Shown: positions 8,561 through 17,425, counted from the stretch's first letter. The stretch is 49,069 nucleotides of DNA from Gammaproteobacteria bacterium (GCA_018656865.1 JABHYO010000096.1:1-49069); one strand, 5' to 3'. Notes: generated from the letters alone by a model not told the origin. Numbers and translations are program-made.

Positions 8561-9043
8561 ATGATGAGCCGACTGGTCAAATTCACTGAAGCCGTTGCCG
8601 CAGCACTACTTCTGGCCCTTTTCCTGTCTTTCCTGCTACAGATCTTCTCCCGATATATCCTCTTACAACCGTTCGGCTGGACAGTCGAACTCTGCCTGAC
8701 TCTATGGATCTGGATTGTTTTCTGGGGCAACGCCTTTGTCGTTCGACATGACCAGCATGTCAGGTTCGACATGCTCTACAGGGCTGTACAGCCACGGACG
8801 AGAAGACTGTTCGCACTGGTCAGTGCGGCGGCCATAGCGACTGCCATGGCGGTATCTCTTTACCCTACCTGGGACTATGTCGATTTCATGAAGATCCAGA
8901 AAAGTGCCAGCCTTAGAATTCCCCTCAGTACTATCTTCAGCGTCTACATCATTTTTATGGCTGCAACGGCACTGACGTATGCCTGGCGTTTTTATCAGTT
9001 GCTAAGACACGAGAACCCTGATGCAGCGGATGATCGACCATGA
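8561..9043 (+). CDS. dctQ: TRAP transporter small permease (DctQ family)
   Basis: The 160-residue protein has four predicted transmembrane helices, starting with the segment around residues 10-32. It carries the family-typical WTVELCLTLWIWIVFWG and RHDQHVRFDML blocks. DctQ forms the membrane scaffold that joins DctM in the Na+-driven uptake complex. The start is ATG ATG at 8561 or 8564. The stop overlaps the dctM start by four bases (ATGA), indicating coupled translation. Confidence 0.92.
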   Translation: MMSRLVKFTEAVAAALLLALFLSFLLQIFSRYILLQPFGWTVELCLTLWIWIVFWGNAFVVRHDQHVRFDMLYRAVQPRTRRLFALVSAAAIATAMAVSLYPTWDYVDFMKIQKSASLRIPLSTIFSVYIIFMAATALTYAWRFYQLLRHENPDAADDRP

Positions 9044-10335
9044 GCCTGGCGTTTGCATTGATGTTGTTGACGATCCTCCTGCTTGCCGGAATCGGGACAC
9101 CGGTCGGTCTCGCCATCATCAGTGCCGGTATTGTCTACCTCGCCATTGACGGTCAGGATCTTGCTCTTGCCGGACAACAGATACTGACGGGACTCTACAG
9201 CAGCTTTATTCTGCTCGCAGTCCCGCTCTTTATCGTTGCTGCCAACATCATGAACGCAGGGTCCATTTCAGATCGCCTGCTGAACTTCTGCATCGCCTGT
9301 GTTGGTCGGTTTCGTGGCGGTCTTGGCCACGTTAATGTTGCGGCATCATTGGTCTTTTCCGGCATGTCGGGGTCAGCCATCGCGGATGCGGCGGGTATCG
9401 GCCGAATTATCATCGAGATGATGACCAAGGAAGGCAGATATCCTCACGGGTATGCAGCAGCCATTACGGCAGCTTCGGCCACCATCGGTCCGATCATACC
9501 CCCCTCGATCCCCATGGTCCTGTATGCACTTGTTTCGAACCAGTCCATTGGTTATCTCTTTCTCGGTGGAATCTTACCGGGCCTGCTGATGGGAGCCGTT
9601 TTGATGACCATGAACGGTTTCATCGCCACCCGGCGGGGCTATCAGGTGGAAGCACCAATCCCTGTACGCCAGTTGCCAGGCATCACGTTCAAGGCAACTC
9701 CTGCTCTACTGATGCCGGCGATCCTGCTCTATGGCATCTACGGCGGACTGACGACACCAACAGAAGCTGCAGCAGTCGCGGCAATCTACGCTCTCATTCT
9801 TGCAGCCTTTTTTTACCGAGCGCTAAGGTTTTCCTCTCTCTACGACATTTTTGTCGAGTCAGCCCGATCGTCCGCGAGTGTAGGAATGGTCATCGGCGGA
9901 GCCCTGGTGCTCAACTATGTCATCGCTTCCGAGAATATTCCGACTCAGTTAGCCACTCTGCTCAACGGGCTGGACGTATCCCCAATCATTTTTCTACTGA
10001 CGGTCAATCTGCTCTTATTGCTTATGGGCGCCCTGCTTGATGCCACGACAATCATTCTGGTCATTTTGCCGCTGTTTCTGCCCAGTTGTCGTGAGCTTGG
10101 TATCGACCTGATTCATTTTGGTGTCGTTGCCGTCATCAACTGCATGATCGGATTGATAACACCGCCTTACGGGGTTCTTCTATTTGTTATCAACGCTGTA
10201 ACTGGAATACCCCTAAACCATATCGTTAGAGAAATATGGCCATTTCTTGCGGTGTTGGTTGCCGCCCTTATCGCACTGATATTTATGCCTGAACTGGTTC
10301 TCTGGTTGCCAAGAGAATTCGGCTATAAGGGTTGA
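9040..10335 (+). CDS. dctM: TRAP transporter large permease (DctM family)
   Basis: This is the 431-residue ion-coupled permease of the TRAP complex, with about 12 transmembrane helices. The typical DctM blocks are present: GLGHVNVAASLVFSGMSGSA read near residues 90-110, ASATIGPIIPPSIPMVLY near 145-163, and TPTEAAAVAAIYAL near 235-250. A MGALLDATTIILVILP stretch and ITPPYGVLLFV follow towards the C-terminus. TRAP systems use the Na+ gradient, which fits a Na+-pumping pyrophosphatase upstream. The gene ends 12 bases from the convergent M13 peptidase gene with no clear terminator between them. Confidence 0.94.
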   Translation: MSLAFALMLLTILLLAGIGTPVGLAIISAGIVYLAIDGQDLALAGQQILTGLYSSFILLAVPLFIVAANIMNAGSISDRLLNFCIACVGRFRGGLGHVNVAASLVFSGMSGSAIADAAGIGRIIIEMMTKEGRYPHGYAAAITAASATIGPIIPPSIPMVLYALVSNQSIGYLFLGGILPGLLMGAVLMTMNGFIATRRGYQVEAPIPVRQLPGITFKATPALLMPAILLYGIYGGLTTPTEAAAVAAIYALILAAFFYRALRFSSLYDIFVESARSSASVGMVIGGALVLNYVIASENIPTQLATLLNGLDVSPIIFLLTVNLLLLLMGALLDATTIILVILPLFLPSCRELGIDLIHFGVVAVINCMIGLITPPYGVLLFVINAVTGIPLNHIVREIWPFLAVLVAALIALIFMPELVLWLPREFGYKG

Positions 10336-10347
10336 GTCCTGACCCCA

Positions 10348-12396
10348 CTACTGCCAGATCGTAACTCGCTGTTCAGGCGCGAGATACAGACCGTCCCCTT
10401 CCCTGACATCAAATGCCCGGTAGAAGTCCTCCATGTTGCGGTAGACACCGTTGACGCGATACTTGTCGGGTGAATGGGGGTCGTTCTTTACCAGAGCCTC
10501 CATGAACTGCTCTCGCCACTTGATCCGGCTGGACTGAGCATTGCCAATAAAGAACCTCTCCTCAGCTGAAAACCCGTCGATGACAGGCGCTCCTGCACCC
10601 TCCCGGGACATGTGGTAAGCCTTGAGCGCAATCGCCGTGCCACCTAGATCGCCGATATTTTCTCCCAGAGTCAGCTCACCATTAACAAAAAGCCCCGGTA
10701 ATGGTTCAAATCGGTTGAACTGTTCCACCAAACCTTTTGTTCTGGTTTCAAATCTTTGCCTGTCGTCATCCGTCCACCAGCTTTTTAAATTGCCATCACC
10801 GTCGTACTTGCTGCCTTGATCATCGAAGCCATGACCGATTTCATGGCCGATGGTTGTGCCGACAGTACCGTAGTTATAGGCATCGTCTGCCTCGGAAATA
10901 AAATTCGGTGACTGAAGATAGGCCGCAGGGAAAACTATCTCGTTAAGCCCGGGGTTGTAGTAGGCATTGACCTCCTGGGGCGCCATAAACCACTCGTTAC
11001 GATCAATGGGCTTGCCCAGTTTGTCGACATTGCGATTATGGCTGAACGTTCTAGAACGTTTGATATTGCCAACCAGATCATCTGCGGCAATCATCAGTGC
11101 GGAATAGTCCCGCCATTCATCGGGATAACCAATCTTCGGAGTGAACTTGGCCAGTTTCTCAAGGGCTTTCTCTTTGGTTTCATCGCTCATCCATTCTAAA
11201 TTCCGAATGGAATCCGCATAGGCAAGATTGAGGTAGTGCACCATCTTTTGCAGACGAGCTTTCGAGTCCGCCGCAAAGTGTCGTTCCACATAGACTTTCC
11301 CAAGAAGCTCTCCCAGACTGCCGTTGATTGACGACACTGCCCGCCGCCAGCGTGGGGTCTGCTCTTCTCTGCCGTAGAGTGTTTTTGAATAAAAGTCGAA
11401 GCGAGCGCGAACAAAATCATCGGAAAGGAAATTCGCAAAACTTGAGACAAGCCGAAGCCGCAGATAATCCTTCCAGGTATCGACCTCAATCTCCCTGAAC
11501 ATTTCGTTCACTGCTTCGAAATAGGAAGGTTGCATGACAACCAGCATTGGCTGAGATGAAACTCCGATTCCCTGCATGTAGTCGTCCAGATTGAGATTCG
11601 ACAGCAGCGCTTCGAACTCCTCTCCGCTGTACGGGTTGTAGACCTTGTCTGCATCCCGATTGTCGACTTTGTCCCACTGATGCTCTGCCAGACGGGTTTC
11701 CAGCGCAATAACCCGCTTCGCGGCACCACCTGGGTCCTCGTAACCGGCAAGACTCAAAATCTGCGTGATGTAGCCAGTGTATTCGACGAGTATTTGCCTG
11801 CCTCTTTCAGATTCGTCAAAGTAGTAGTCTCGATCGGGCAACCCGAGACCGGTCTGAAGAAAAAAGACGACGTACTGTGTCGAATCCTTGTCATCCTGAC
11901 TGACATAGAAATTGAACGGTCCGTCGATCCCCATGGGATTCGCTTTACCCAGGTATGCCGCGACCTGGTCGTGGCTCTCAAGTGCTGCTATTTCTTCCAG
12001 ATCGCTCGACAACGGGGATATTGCCTTCTCCTCAATGCCCGTTTCATCCATCCATGCATTGTAGTAATCAGCAATCTTCTGCATTTCGACATCGAGCTCG
12101 CCTGCCTCAGCAAGTTCCAGCACAATTGCTTTCGACTGCTCTAGAGACTCCTTGCGAAGGGTCATATAGCTCCCCCATCCAACTTCCTCTGCTGGAATCT
12201 CTGTCGACTTCAGCCAATCGCCGTTTGCATACTCGTAAAAATCATCCTGGGGACGGACTTCTGTATTCATACCGCCGAGATCGATACCCGAGACCTTTTC
12301 CGGCTCAGGTGTTTTTATCTCCTGTGGTTGCTTGATTTCGCCCGTGTCACAGGCAGCAACGAGGAGTAGAACGAAACTAACAAACCATCTACTCAT
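10348..12396 (-). CDS. M13 family zinc metallopeptidase (neprilysin/PepO-like) lipoprotein
   Basis: A 682-residue neprilysin-family endopeptidase. The N-terminus is a lipoprotein signal peptide ending in VAAC (Cys16), so the enzyme is probably anchored in the envelope facing the periplasm or outside. The N-terminal M13 domain begins at DDFYEYANGDWLKST. The catalytic part has the substrate-binding motif VNAYYNP, the zinc motif HEIGH (His518, Glu519, His522), and the third ligand Glu579 in GENIGD. The C-terminus, RVTIWQ, lacks the Cys of the eukaryotic CxxW ending, as is common in bacteria. It is transcribed downstream of pfp with a 44-base gap, possibly in the same transcript. Confidence 0.95.
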   Translation of the reverse strand: MSRWFVSFVLLLVAACDTGEIKQPQEIKTPEPEKVSGIDLGGMNTEVRPQDDFYEYANGDWLKSTEIPAEEVGWGSYMTLRKESLEQSKAIVLELAEAGELDVEMQKIADYYNAWMDETGIEEKAISPLSSDLEEIAALESHDQVAAYLGKANPMGIDGPFNFYVSQDDKDSTQYVVFFLQTGLGLPDRDYYFDESERGRQILVEYTGYITQILSLAGYEDPGGAAKRVIALETRLAEHQWDKVDNRDADKVYNPYSGEEFEALLSNLNLDDYMQGIGVSSQPMLVVMQPSYFEAVNEMFREIEVDTWKDYLRLRLVSSFANFLSDDFVRARFDFYSKTLYGREEQTPRWRRAVSSINGSLGELLGKVYVERHFAADSKARLQKMVHYLNLAYADSIRNLEWMSDETKEKALEKLAKFTPKIGYPDEWRDYSALMIAADDLVGNIKRSRTFSHNRNVDKLGKPIDRNEWFMAPQEVNAYYNPGLNEIVFPAAYLQSPNFISEADDAYNYGTVGTTIGHEIGHGFDDQGSKYDGDGNLKSWWTDDDRQRFETRTKGLVEQFNRFEPLPGLFVNGELTLGENIGDLGGTAIALKAYHMSREGAGAPVIDGFSAEERFFIGNAQSSRIKWREQFMEALVKNDPHSPDKYRVNGVYRNMEDFYRAFDVREGDGLYLAPEQRVTIWQ

Positions 12397-12440
12397 AACA
12401 ATTCTCTCACCAGATTGTGGTATTTAGGATGATCTTTTAC

Positions 12441-13697
12441 TCAGGAAGGTTCAAATGGCGGCAGCTTTTTCCTGACAAGCTGGTTTTTCAAGCGTACATA
12501 TTTTGGCAGCCCGTCGCGGTACGGCGGATAGTCCTCTCCCATGATTAGCGGCGCCAGGTATTCCTTTGCCTTACTGGTGATACCGAATCCGTCACGGGTG
12601 ATAAACGATCTGGGCATTTTCTTTTCGACGTTAGCAACCTTGTTGAGCGGTGCCTCGTCAATATCCCAGCGATAGGGACTGGAACTTCGGCGCCTGATAA
12701 CAGGCATCACGGCATTTCTGCCTTCCAGCGCAAATCTCACTGCCGCTTCACCCACCGCATAGGCCTGTGCCACATCCGTTGCTGAGGCGATGTGTCTCGC
12801 TGCACGCTGGAGATAATCCGCGACGCTCCAGTGGCACTTGTAACCATGTGCCCCCTTGATTATCTCCACCAGCGCCGGGGCGACACCCCCAAGCTGGGTA
12901 TGACCAAAGGCATCGCTGGCACCGGCATCGGCGAGGAAGGTGCCGTCGGCATACTGGGCGCCCTCAGAAGCAACAACAACACAGTATCCCACCCGATCGA
13001 CAGTCGCTTTCACTTTGGCTAGAAACATTGCTTTGTCGAAGGCAATCTCAGGAAAGAGAATCACATGGGGTGGTGCATTGGCGGAATCTCTTGCAAGCCC
13101 ACCGGCCGCAGCGATCCAGCCCGCATGCCTGCCCATGACCTCGAGCACAAAGATCTTGGTGGAAGACTCTGCCATGGAGGCAACGTCCAGGCCCGCCTCC
13201 ATCGTCGATACTGCAACATATTTCGCAACTGAACCAAATCCCGGACAGGTATCTGTCAGCGGCAGGTCATTGTCCACGGTCTTGGGTATGCCAATGCAGG
13301 TTAGCGGATACCCCAGATCCGTTGAAAGCTGTGATACCTTGTGAGCAGTATCCTGACTGTCACCGCCACCGTTATAAAAGAAGTATCCAATATCGTGAGC
13401 CCTGAACACGTCAAGCAACCGCATGTATTCGGCCTCGTTTTCCTCAATCGATTTCAGCTTGTAGCGGCATGAGCCGAATGCCCCGCTCGGCGTGTGGCGC
13501 AGGGCCGCAATGGCACTTGGACTCTCCTGGGAGGTGTCAACCAGTTCTTCCCTGAAGGCGCCGAGGATGCCGTTTCTACCGGCAAGCACTTTGCCGATTT
13601 TTCTCGATTTTCTCGCAGTTTCTATGACGCCACAGGCCGTGGCATTAATGACAGCCGTAACACCACCAGACTGGGCGTAAAATACGTTCTTTGCCAC
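12441..13697 (-). CDS. pfp: Pyrophosphate-dependent 6-phosphofructokinase
   Basis: The enzyme interconverts fructose 6-phosphate and fructose 1,6-bisphosphate using PPi rather than ATP, so the step is reversible. It has 418 residues and a GTG start with GGAG 8 bases upstream. Phosphoryl-donor specificity is visible: NGGGDSQDT places Asp113 where ATP-dependent enzymes have Gly, and IPKTVDND has Lys139 where ATP enzymes have Gly (PGTIDND). Both changes define the PPi type. The MGRHAGW block binds the sugar phosphate. It sits 22 bases after the ybdK-like gene on the same strand. With hppA in the same window, it suggests that PPi is used as an energy carrier. Confidence 0.94.
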   Translation of the reverse strand: MAKNVFYAQSGGVTAVINATACGVIETARKSRKIGKVLAGRNGILGAFREELVDTSQESPSAIAALRHTPSGAFGSCRYKLKSIEENEAEYMRLLDVFRAHDIGYFFYNGGGDSQDTAHKVSQLSTDLGYPLTCIGIPKTVDNDLPLTDTCPGFGSVAKYVAVSTMEAGLDVASMAESSTKIFVLEVMGRHAGWIAAAGGLARDSANAPPHVILFPEIAFDKAMFLAKVKATVDRVGYCVVVASEGAQYADGTFLADAGASDAFGHTQLGGVAPALVEIIKGAHGYKCHWSVADYLQRAARHIASATDVAQAYAVGEAAVRFALEGRNAVMPVIRRRSSSPYRWDIDEAPLNKVANVEKKMPRSFITRDGFGITSKAKEYLAPLIMGEDYPPYRDGLPKYVRLKNQLVRKKLPPFEPS

Positions 13698-13719
13698 AAT
13701 TTACTCCTACGAGACTATA

Positions 13720-14856
13720 CTAAAGATCTTTTACGGTCTGATCGATAAGCCAGTCGACCACATTGTTGAGGGCGTCGCCTGGAGCAGCGCCTGCTGCGAT
13801 GGCATCCTCATATACTCTAATCTGGTTATGCGCGCTGGTACCTTCTTCGAGAATCTTCTGCAGATCTTCGATCTCCTGCTGGCAGCCAAGATGCTCTGCA
13901 TCTTCCTGGATGAACTCTGAGATTTCCTTCAGCAACTGCGAATACTCAACGACCTCACCCCGGGCCAGATCTATCAGGCCTTCATCAAAAGAGTAGCGCA
14001 TCGCCCGCCAACGATTCTCGTTAACCAGCATCCCGGCATACACTCGCCAGCGCTGATTTTTGACTCTCGCCCGATAGAGCATACGCATGATACACACGTT
14101 CAGCGCAACCAGGCTCATGGCATGATTGAGATTAGTAACGACGTCCATGATCCGAGTCTCGAGGGTGGGGAATGTGGCGCTTGGGCGTAAATCCCACCAG
14201 ATCATACTGGCGTCTTCAACCAACCCGGCATTGATCAGCACGCGGATATGTCTCTCATACTCCGCCCAACTGACAAACTGTTCCGGCAACCCCGTTCTAG
14301 GCAGTGAGTCGAAAACCGTCAGCCGATAGGACTTCAGACCCGTATCTTCGCCTTCCCAGAAGGGTGAGGAACAACTCAGGGCAAGAAGGTGGGGCAGAAA
14401 ATAGCTCATCTGGTTCATCAGGTCGATGCGCAGTTCCTGGTCTTCGATACCAACGTGAATATGCATACCGCAGATCAACAGGCGGCGAGCCGTTGCCTGC
14501 ATCTGTTCCGTTAACCAGGAGTATCTTTCTTTTTCCGTCTGCTTCTGCTCAAGCCAGCGGGCAAATGGATGAGTTGAAACAGCAATCGGCGCGTAACCAT
14601 ATTTGTCACTCACTTCAGCGACGGCGGATCGAAGCCTTCTCACCTCATCTCTGACCTGAGAGACAGATCTGCAAACGGGTGTACCTACTTCGATCTGTGC
14701 CCGCATCAATTCGGGACTGACATGTTCACCAAGCAGCTTGACACAATCGTCCATCAACTGTTGAGGTGGATCGTTTACAAGATCACGGGACTCGCGATGA
14801 ACCAGCAGGTACTCTTCTTCAACACCCAATGTCAGGGCAGGCTCTAATAGATGCAC
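13720..14856 (-). CDS. ybdK: GCS2/YbdK-type carboxylate-amine ligase
   Basis: A 378-residue member of the glutamate-cysteine ligase 2 family (YbdK), which shares the glutamine-synthetase-like fold and ligates a carboxylate to an amine using ATP. Seen: GVEEEYLLV at 11-19 (metal-binding glutamates), RAQIEVGTPVC, the CGMHIHVGIED block, SSPFWEG, and LRPSATFPTLETRIMD. YbdK has weak glutamate-cysteine ligase activity in E. coli; the physiological substrate is unsettled. The start is GTG at 14856. It is probably the first gene of a ybdK-pfp-M13 transcript and is divergent from an aspartoacylase-like hydrolase gene 68 bases away. Confidence 0.92.
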   Translation of the reverse strand: MHLLEPALTLGVEEEYLLVHRESRDLVNDPPQQLMDDCVKLLGEHVSPELMRAQIEVGTPVCRSVSQVRDEVRRLRSAVAEVSDKYGYAPIAVSTHPFARWLEQKQTEKERYSWLTEQMQATARRLLICGMHIHVGIEDQELRIDLMNQMSYFLPHLLALSCSSPFWEGEDTGLKSYRLTVFDSLPRTGLPEQFVSWAEYERHIRVLINAGLVEDASMIWWDLRPSATFPTLETRIMDVVTNLNHAMSLVALNVCIMRMLYRARVKNQRWRVYAGMLVNENRWRAMRYSFDEGLIDLARGEVVEYSQLLKEISEFIQEDAEHLGCQQEIEDLQKILEEGTSAHNQIRVYEDAIAAGAAPGDALNNVVDWLIDQTVKDL

Positions 14857-14895
14857 TTTTTTACGGCCTATCGTTCAACAGCAATTCGTCCGTTG

Positions 14896-14901
14896 TATAA
14901 T
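14896..14901 (+). promoter_or_regulatory. Candidate -10 box upstream of the M14 gene
   Basis: A perfect TATAAT lies 23 bases before the chosen ATG (14925) of the aspartoacylase-like gene. The best -35 at suitable spacing (TTCAAC, 14874-14879) matches only half the consensus. This would give a short leader with a start site near 14908. Confidence 0.4.
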
Positions 14902-14924
14902 AACCACCTTTGAAGTTCCTTAAC

Positions 14925-15947
14925 ATGTCCTCCACACAAACCACCATCCAGCTTATCCAACAACCGGATAATTCACTGCTGGGCGAGACACATGTTGCAT
15001 TCCTGAAGAATCTGGGGGGGCCTTCCTGGATCACCATCGAGGGCAAGGACAGAACCAGACGAAGAGTGGTCGTTACCCTGTTACACGGCAATGAACCTTC
15101 CGGCCTGCACGCCGTGCACAGACTGCTGAAGGAAGGCGTTCAACCTGAAACAGATCTCGGCATTTTGGTCGCTGCTGCAGACGCTGCTCTATATGAACCC
15201 ATTCTTTCTCACCGCTACATTCCCGGTGAGCAGGATCTGAATCGTTGCTTCAGATCACCCTACACAACCAACCAGGGAGAGCTGGCAGCAAAAATTCTGG
15301 ATATCATTCATGACTTCAACCCGGAAGGACTGATCGATACTCACAATACCTCCTCACACAGTGAAGCCTTCAGCATCGCGGCCCACAAAACGATAGAAAA
15401 CGCCGGGCTCGCCAGCCTGTTCACAGATTCACTAATCATTCTCGATCAGAATCTCGGCACCTTGCTTGAAAAACTAGACTCATCGATACCAGCAATCACC
15501 GTCGAGTTCGGTGGTTTCATGGACCCGAATGCGGATTGGCTGGCTAGAGAAAGTCTGCACAGGTTCGCCGTGTCACACCTTCTGACCAGCCCAAACGTCA
15601 ATACCATCAATTATTTAACCCATCCTCTCAGGCTGGAAACCCAGCGGCATCTAACCGTGACCTATTCCAGCTCTATTGATGCCAATGCAGATCTGACCAT
15701 CATCAACACCATTGATCAGCTGAACTTCCGCAGGATCGAGCCTGGGACAGCACTCGGCTGGTTCAAGGAGAAACAGCACCGTAACCTTGTTGCGCCAGAT
15801 CGGTTCGGCAATGATCAGTACGAAAGTTACTTTGATCAGAATGATGGCCTTCTCTGTGCAAGTCGGCCCATGACGATCTTTATGGCGACAACAGATCCAG
15901 TTGTCGCCAACACGGATTGCCTGCTTTATTTCACGCCGGAGGTATAA
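14925..15947 (+). CDS. Succinylglutamate desuccinylase/aspartoacylase-family zinc hydrolase
   Basis: An M14-fold zinc amidohydrolase of 340 residues from ATG 14925; the TTG at 14910 is less likely because it adds five residues without a Shine-Dalgarno. Zinc ligands are His54 and Glu57 in LHGNEPSG and His140 in IDTHNTS. Other motifs are DLNR (104-107) for substrate binding and catalytic Glu194 in VEFGG. The family removes N-acyl groups from amino acids (AstE, AspA) or cleaves related amides. A C-terminal beta domain (about 240-340) is present. No arginine-catabolism genes are nearby, so AstE itself is unlikely. The divergent neighbour is an amide-forming GCS2 ligase, so the two may act on one metabolite (inference). 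Confidence 0.85.
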   Translation: MSSTQTTIQLIQQPDNSLLGETHVAFLKNLGGPSWITIEGKDRTRRRVVVTLLHGNEPSGLHAVHRLLKEGVQPETDLGILVAAADAALYEPILSHRYIPGEQDLNRCFRSPYTTNQGELAAKILDIIHDFNPEGLIDTHNTSSHSEAFSIAAHKTIENAGLASLFTDSLIILDQNLGTLLEKLDSSIPAITVEFGGFMDPNADWLARESLHRFAVSHLLTSPNVNTINYLTHPLRLETQRHLTVTYSSSIDANADLTIINTIDQLNFRRIEPGTALGWFKEKQHRNLVAPDRFGNDQYESYFDQNDGLLCASRPMTIFMATTDPVVANTDCLLYFTPEV

Positions 15948-15974
15948 CGAGAACGACTGCTTCGCTACTGACCG

Positions 15975-16421
15975 CTAGTCTTGAATGCGTACAGCGAGCA
16001 CATCGCAGCCTGATCCGTGCAACACAGAATTGGCAGTCGAACCAAGTAACAGCTGCAAGCCATGCTGACCATGAGTGCCCAGGACGATCATGTCGAATTT
16101 TCCTTCCTGGCAGAGCTCATGAATCTGTGCCGCAGGTCTGCCTTCAAGCAGGTGGCACTGAGCTTCCGGGATACCGAGACTGCCGGCCATTTCCCCCATC
16201 TTCTTCTTGCTTTCCTTGCGGATGCTGGCTTCAAGCGCGTAGATCTGGTCGCCCCAGCTAACGCCATCTGCAGCGTACGCCATGCCTAGTGGTTCGTTGA
16301 CGTGCACCACATGCAGTTCCGCACCATACATCCCGGCCATGTCTTGGGCTGTTTCAACAACATCATCGTTGTCCTCATGAAAATCCAATGCCAGCAAAAT
16401 CTTCTGATATCGTTTTGCCAT
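15975..16421 (-). CDS. Universal stress protein, single UspA domain
   Basis: A 148-residue cytoplasmic UspA-fold protein. I start at ATG 16419-16421, which has AAGGAG 8 bases upstream; the TTG at 16439 overlaps that Shine-Dalgarno. Seen: KILLALDFHEDN at the first strand, VVHVNEPLG at the second, and the nucleotide-binding loop VLGTHGQHGL then LLLGSTANSVL. The loop is one residue shorter than the classical G-2x-G-9x-G(S/T) spacing, so ATP binding is likely but not certain. It lies 42 bases after the tandem-Usp gene and is probably co-transcribed from the FNR-type promoter ahead of that gene. Confidence 0.93.
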   Translation of the reverse strand: MAKRYQKILLALDFHEDNDDVVETAQDMAGMYGAELHVVHVNEPLGMAYAADGVSWGDQIYALEASIRKESKKKMGEMAGSLGIPEAQCHLLEGRPAAQIHELCQEGKFDMIVLGTHGQHGLQLLLGSTANSVLHGSGCDVLAVRIQD

Positions 16422-16463
16422 TCCTCTCTCCTTAGTCAAAAGTATCCATTAAATTGAGGGCGC

Positions 16464-17357
16464 CTAGTTTTCCGGTCTCAGCAGCAGCGCATCGCAATCG
16501 AGAAAATCCAGAACTTTCTCAGTAGTACTACCAATAAAAACATCAGTGACAACGCTGCGAGAAACCGCACCGACAATCACAAGATCTGCCTGTAACTCGT
16601 TTTCCAGCTTCTGCATTGCATATTCCGGAGCCTCATCAACCAGCAAGCGTCGATCCTCGGGTATTTCAAATTCATCGGCCAGCGTGTTCAGTGCATTTTC
16701 ATGTTGCTCGCTGGCATCAGCGGGATATATGCCTGAAAGGGGAAACTGTCCATACGCGTGAACGACGTATAGGGCACCACTGAGCTTTTCTTCCAACAAT
16801 TTACCTTCTGCAAGAATTTTGTGATCCAGGCCACCCGGTTTGTGTCTCGCATGCATGGGGTCCACAGCCGCGAGGATGACCGGATCGTGTTTCCATGGTT
16901 TGTTCTTGACCATCAACAGTGGCGCAGGACAATGGCGGGCCATCTGCCAGTCATCATTTGTGAGAAGGATTCGAGAAAGCGCGGCGTGCCTGTGAACGTG
17001 ATGAATGACGAGATCAGGTTTGTAGTCTTCGACAACCTCGACAATCGCCTTGTAGGAAGGATGTGACCAAATAGCTTCTGTTTCAACCGTCAGACCACCA
17101 TCACGCAACGGACCTGCCAGAGCCTCAAGCATCTCCTTACGTTCGCCGAGATACTCATTGCGCAAAGCCGGAAGCTCAGCCTCTGAAAAATAGTAACCTT
17201 CGACCAGATACTGGCTGTAGTCACATGCCACCAGCTTGACATCAAAGTCGACGAATCTGGCCAGAAGTTTCATCCGCTCTATGGCAGGTTGTACTTCAGA
17301 TCCTGGCTCCACAACAGCTACAACACGCTTAATGTCGTTTAAGGCCGCATAACTCAT
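16464..17357 (-). CDS. Universal stress protein with two Usp domains (UspE-like)
   Basis: A 297-residue protein of two tandem UspA domains (about 8-150 and 155-297), like E. coli UspE. The start at ATG 17355-17357 is supported by GGGAGGT 7 bases upstream; the GTG at 17366 lies inside that Shine-Dalgarno. The first domain lacks a glycine-rich nucleotide loop (ends HCPAPLLMVKN). The second keeps VGAVSRSVVTDVFIGSTTEKV, read around residues 260-282, a partial version of the loop. An FNR-type box centred 61 bases upstream with a matching -10 suggests induction when oxygen is low, as known for usp genes of pseudomonads under Anr. Confidence 0.93.
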   Translation of the reverse strand: MSYAALNDIKRVVAVVEPGSEVQPAIERMKLLARFVDFDVKLVACDYSQYLVEGYYFSEAELPALRNEYLGERKEMLEALAGPLRDGGLTVETEAIWSHPSYKAIVEVVEDYKPDLVIHHVHRHAALSRILLTNDDWQMARHCPAPLLMVKNKPWKHDPVILAAVDPMHARHKPGGLDHKILAEGKLLEEKLSGALYVVHAYGQFPLSGIYPADASEQHENALNTLADEFEIPEDRRLLVDEAPEYAMQKLENELQADLVIVGAVSRSVVTDVFIGSTTEKVLDFLDCDALLLRPEN

Positions 17358-17383
17358 GTCAGGCACCTCCCTCTGATGTAATC

Positions 17384-17425
17384 AATATAGGGGCGACCTC
17401 ATGGATATTCAATGATCATGATCAA
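17384..17425 (-). promoter_or_regulatory. Class II FNR/Anr-type promoter of the usp pair
   Basis: ATGATCATGATCAA at 17412-17425 matches the FNR box TTGAT-N4-ATCAA with one mismatch. On the minus strand the hexamer TATATT lies at 17389-17384. If transcription starts at 17377, the -10 is at -12 to -7 and the box is centred at exactly -41.5, the class II arrangement. It precedes the tandem-Usp gene, and an fnr-type regulator is encoded 4.3 kb away. The box lies between divergent genes but the geometry points to the usp side. Confidence 0.65.
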
